A program made the translations under genes and the position numbers. From an uncultured bacterium (GTDB lineage Bacteria; Cyanobacteriota; Vampirovibrionia; Gastranaerophilales; Gastranaerophilaceae): a stretch of 5,674 nt of DNA. Positions 5,634 to 5,674 of the stretch are shown piece by piece (the first letter of the stretch is position 1; every line of letters begins with the position of its first letter). Location of the stretch: positions 1 through 5,674 of the forward strand of contig CALAWF010000024.1 in the NCBI GenBank assembly GCA_937894665.1. The letters are read 5' to 3'. Under the pieces are notes generated by a model. That model was given only the letters and a program-made list of their open reading frames with translations, had not been told where the DNA came from and ran no database searches.

Positions 5634-5674
5634 TATTTATTATTAAAAAAATGGAAAATTATTAAAATATCGTA

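Noticed and set aside
5362..5646. Open frame on the plus strand opposite bioF
   Set aside because: Antisense to clearly conserved BioF sequence, with no family features.

Overview
The window is AT-rich bacterial DNA (roughly one third G+C by eye) with short gaps and overlapping genes, looking like chromosome from an anaerobe or gut-type bacterium. Paired half-length chromate-family transporters, a BioC/BioG route to pimeloyl-ACP and degenerate short-repeat spacers would fit a lineage such as Gastranaerophilales (non-photosynthetic Cyanobacteria relatives). That assignment is inference only; no marker gene is present.

Layout from left to right. (1) The N-terminal 76 codons of an unrecognised N/S/T/Q-rich protein run leftward off the edge from 229. 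(2) A divergent intergenic region (230-386) carries one candidate promoter in each direction and a 7-bp perfect dyad overlapping the rightward -35 box. (3) A rightward two-gene operon encodes two complementary half-size CHR-family transporters (387-962 and 956-1498), overlapping by 7 nt. (4) A leftward two-gene operon encodes two different zinc-dependent medium-chain dehydrogenases (3556-2573, then 2560-1523). Both have complete zinc ligand sets but differ at the cofactor-selecting position. (5) A 295-bp spacer (3557-3851) holds a candidate extended -10 promoter, three adjacent tracts of degenerate octanucleotide repeats that share a TAAG-like core, and a palindromic element of about 90 bp. 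(6) A leftward biotin-precursor cluster follows, bioF' - bioG - bioC, with overlapping genes. BioC methylates malonyl-ACP so that it can enter fatty-acid elongation, BioG removes the methyl group from pimeloyl-ACP methyl ester, and BioF would condense pimeloyl-ACP with alanine. The bioF copy here is only the C-terminal third; its 5' side runs into very AT-rich sequence with stop codons, so it is either a broken gene or a bad sequence end.

I found no convincing wholly new system. The parts most worth a second look are the octamer tracts with the palindromic element, the bioF junction, and the tandem dehydrogenases with apparently opposite NAD/NADP preference.
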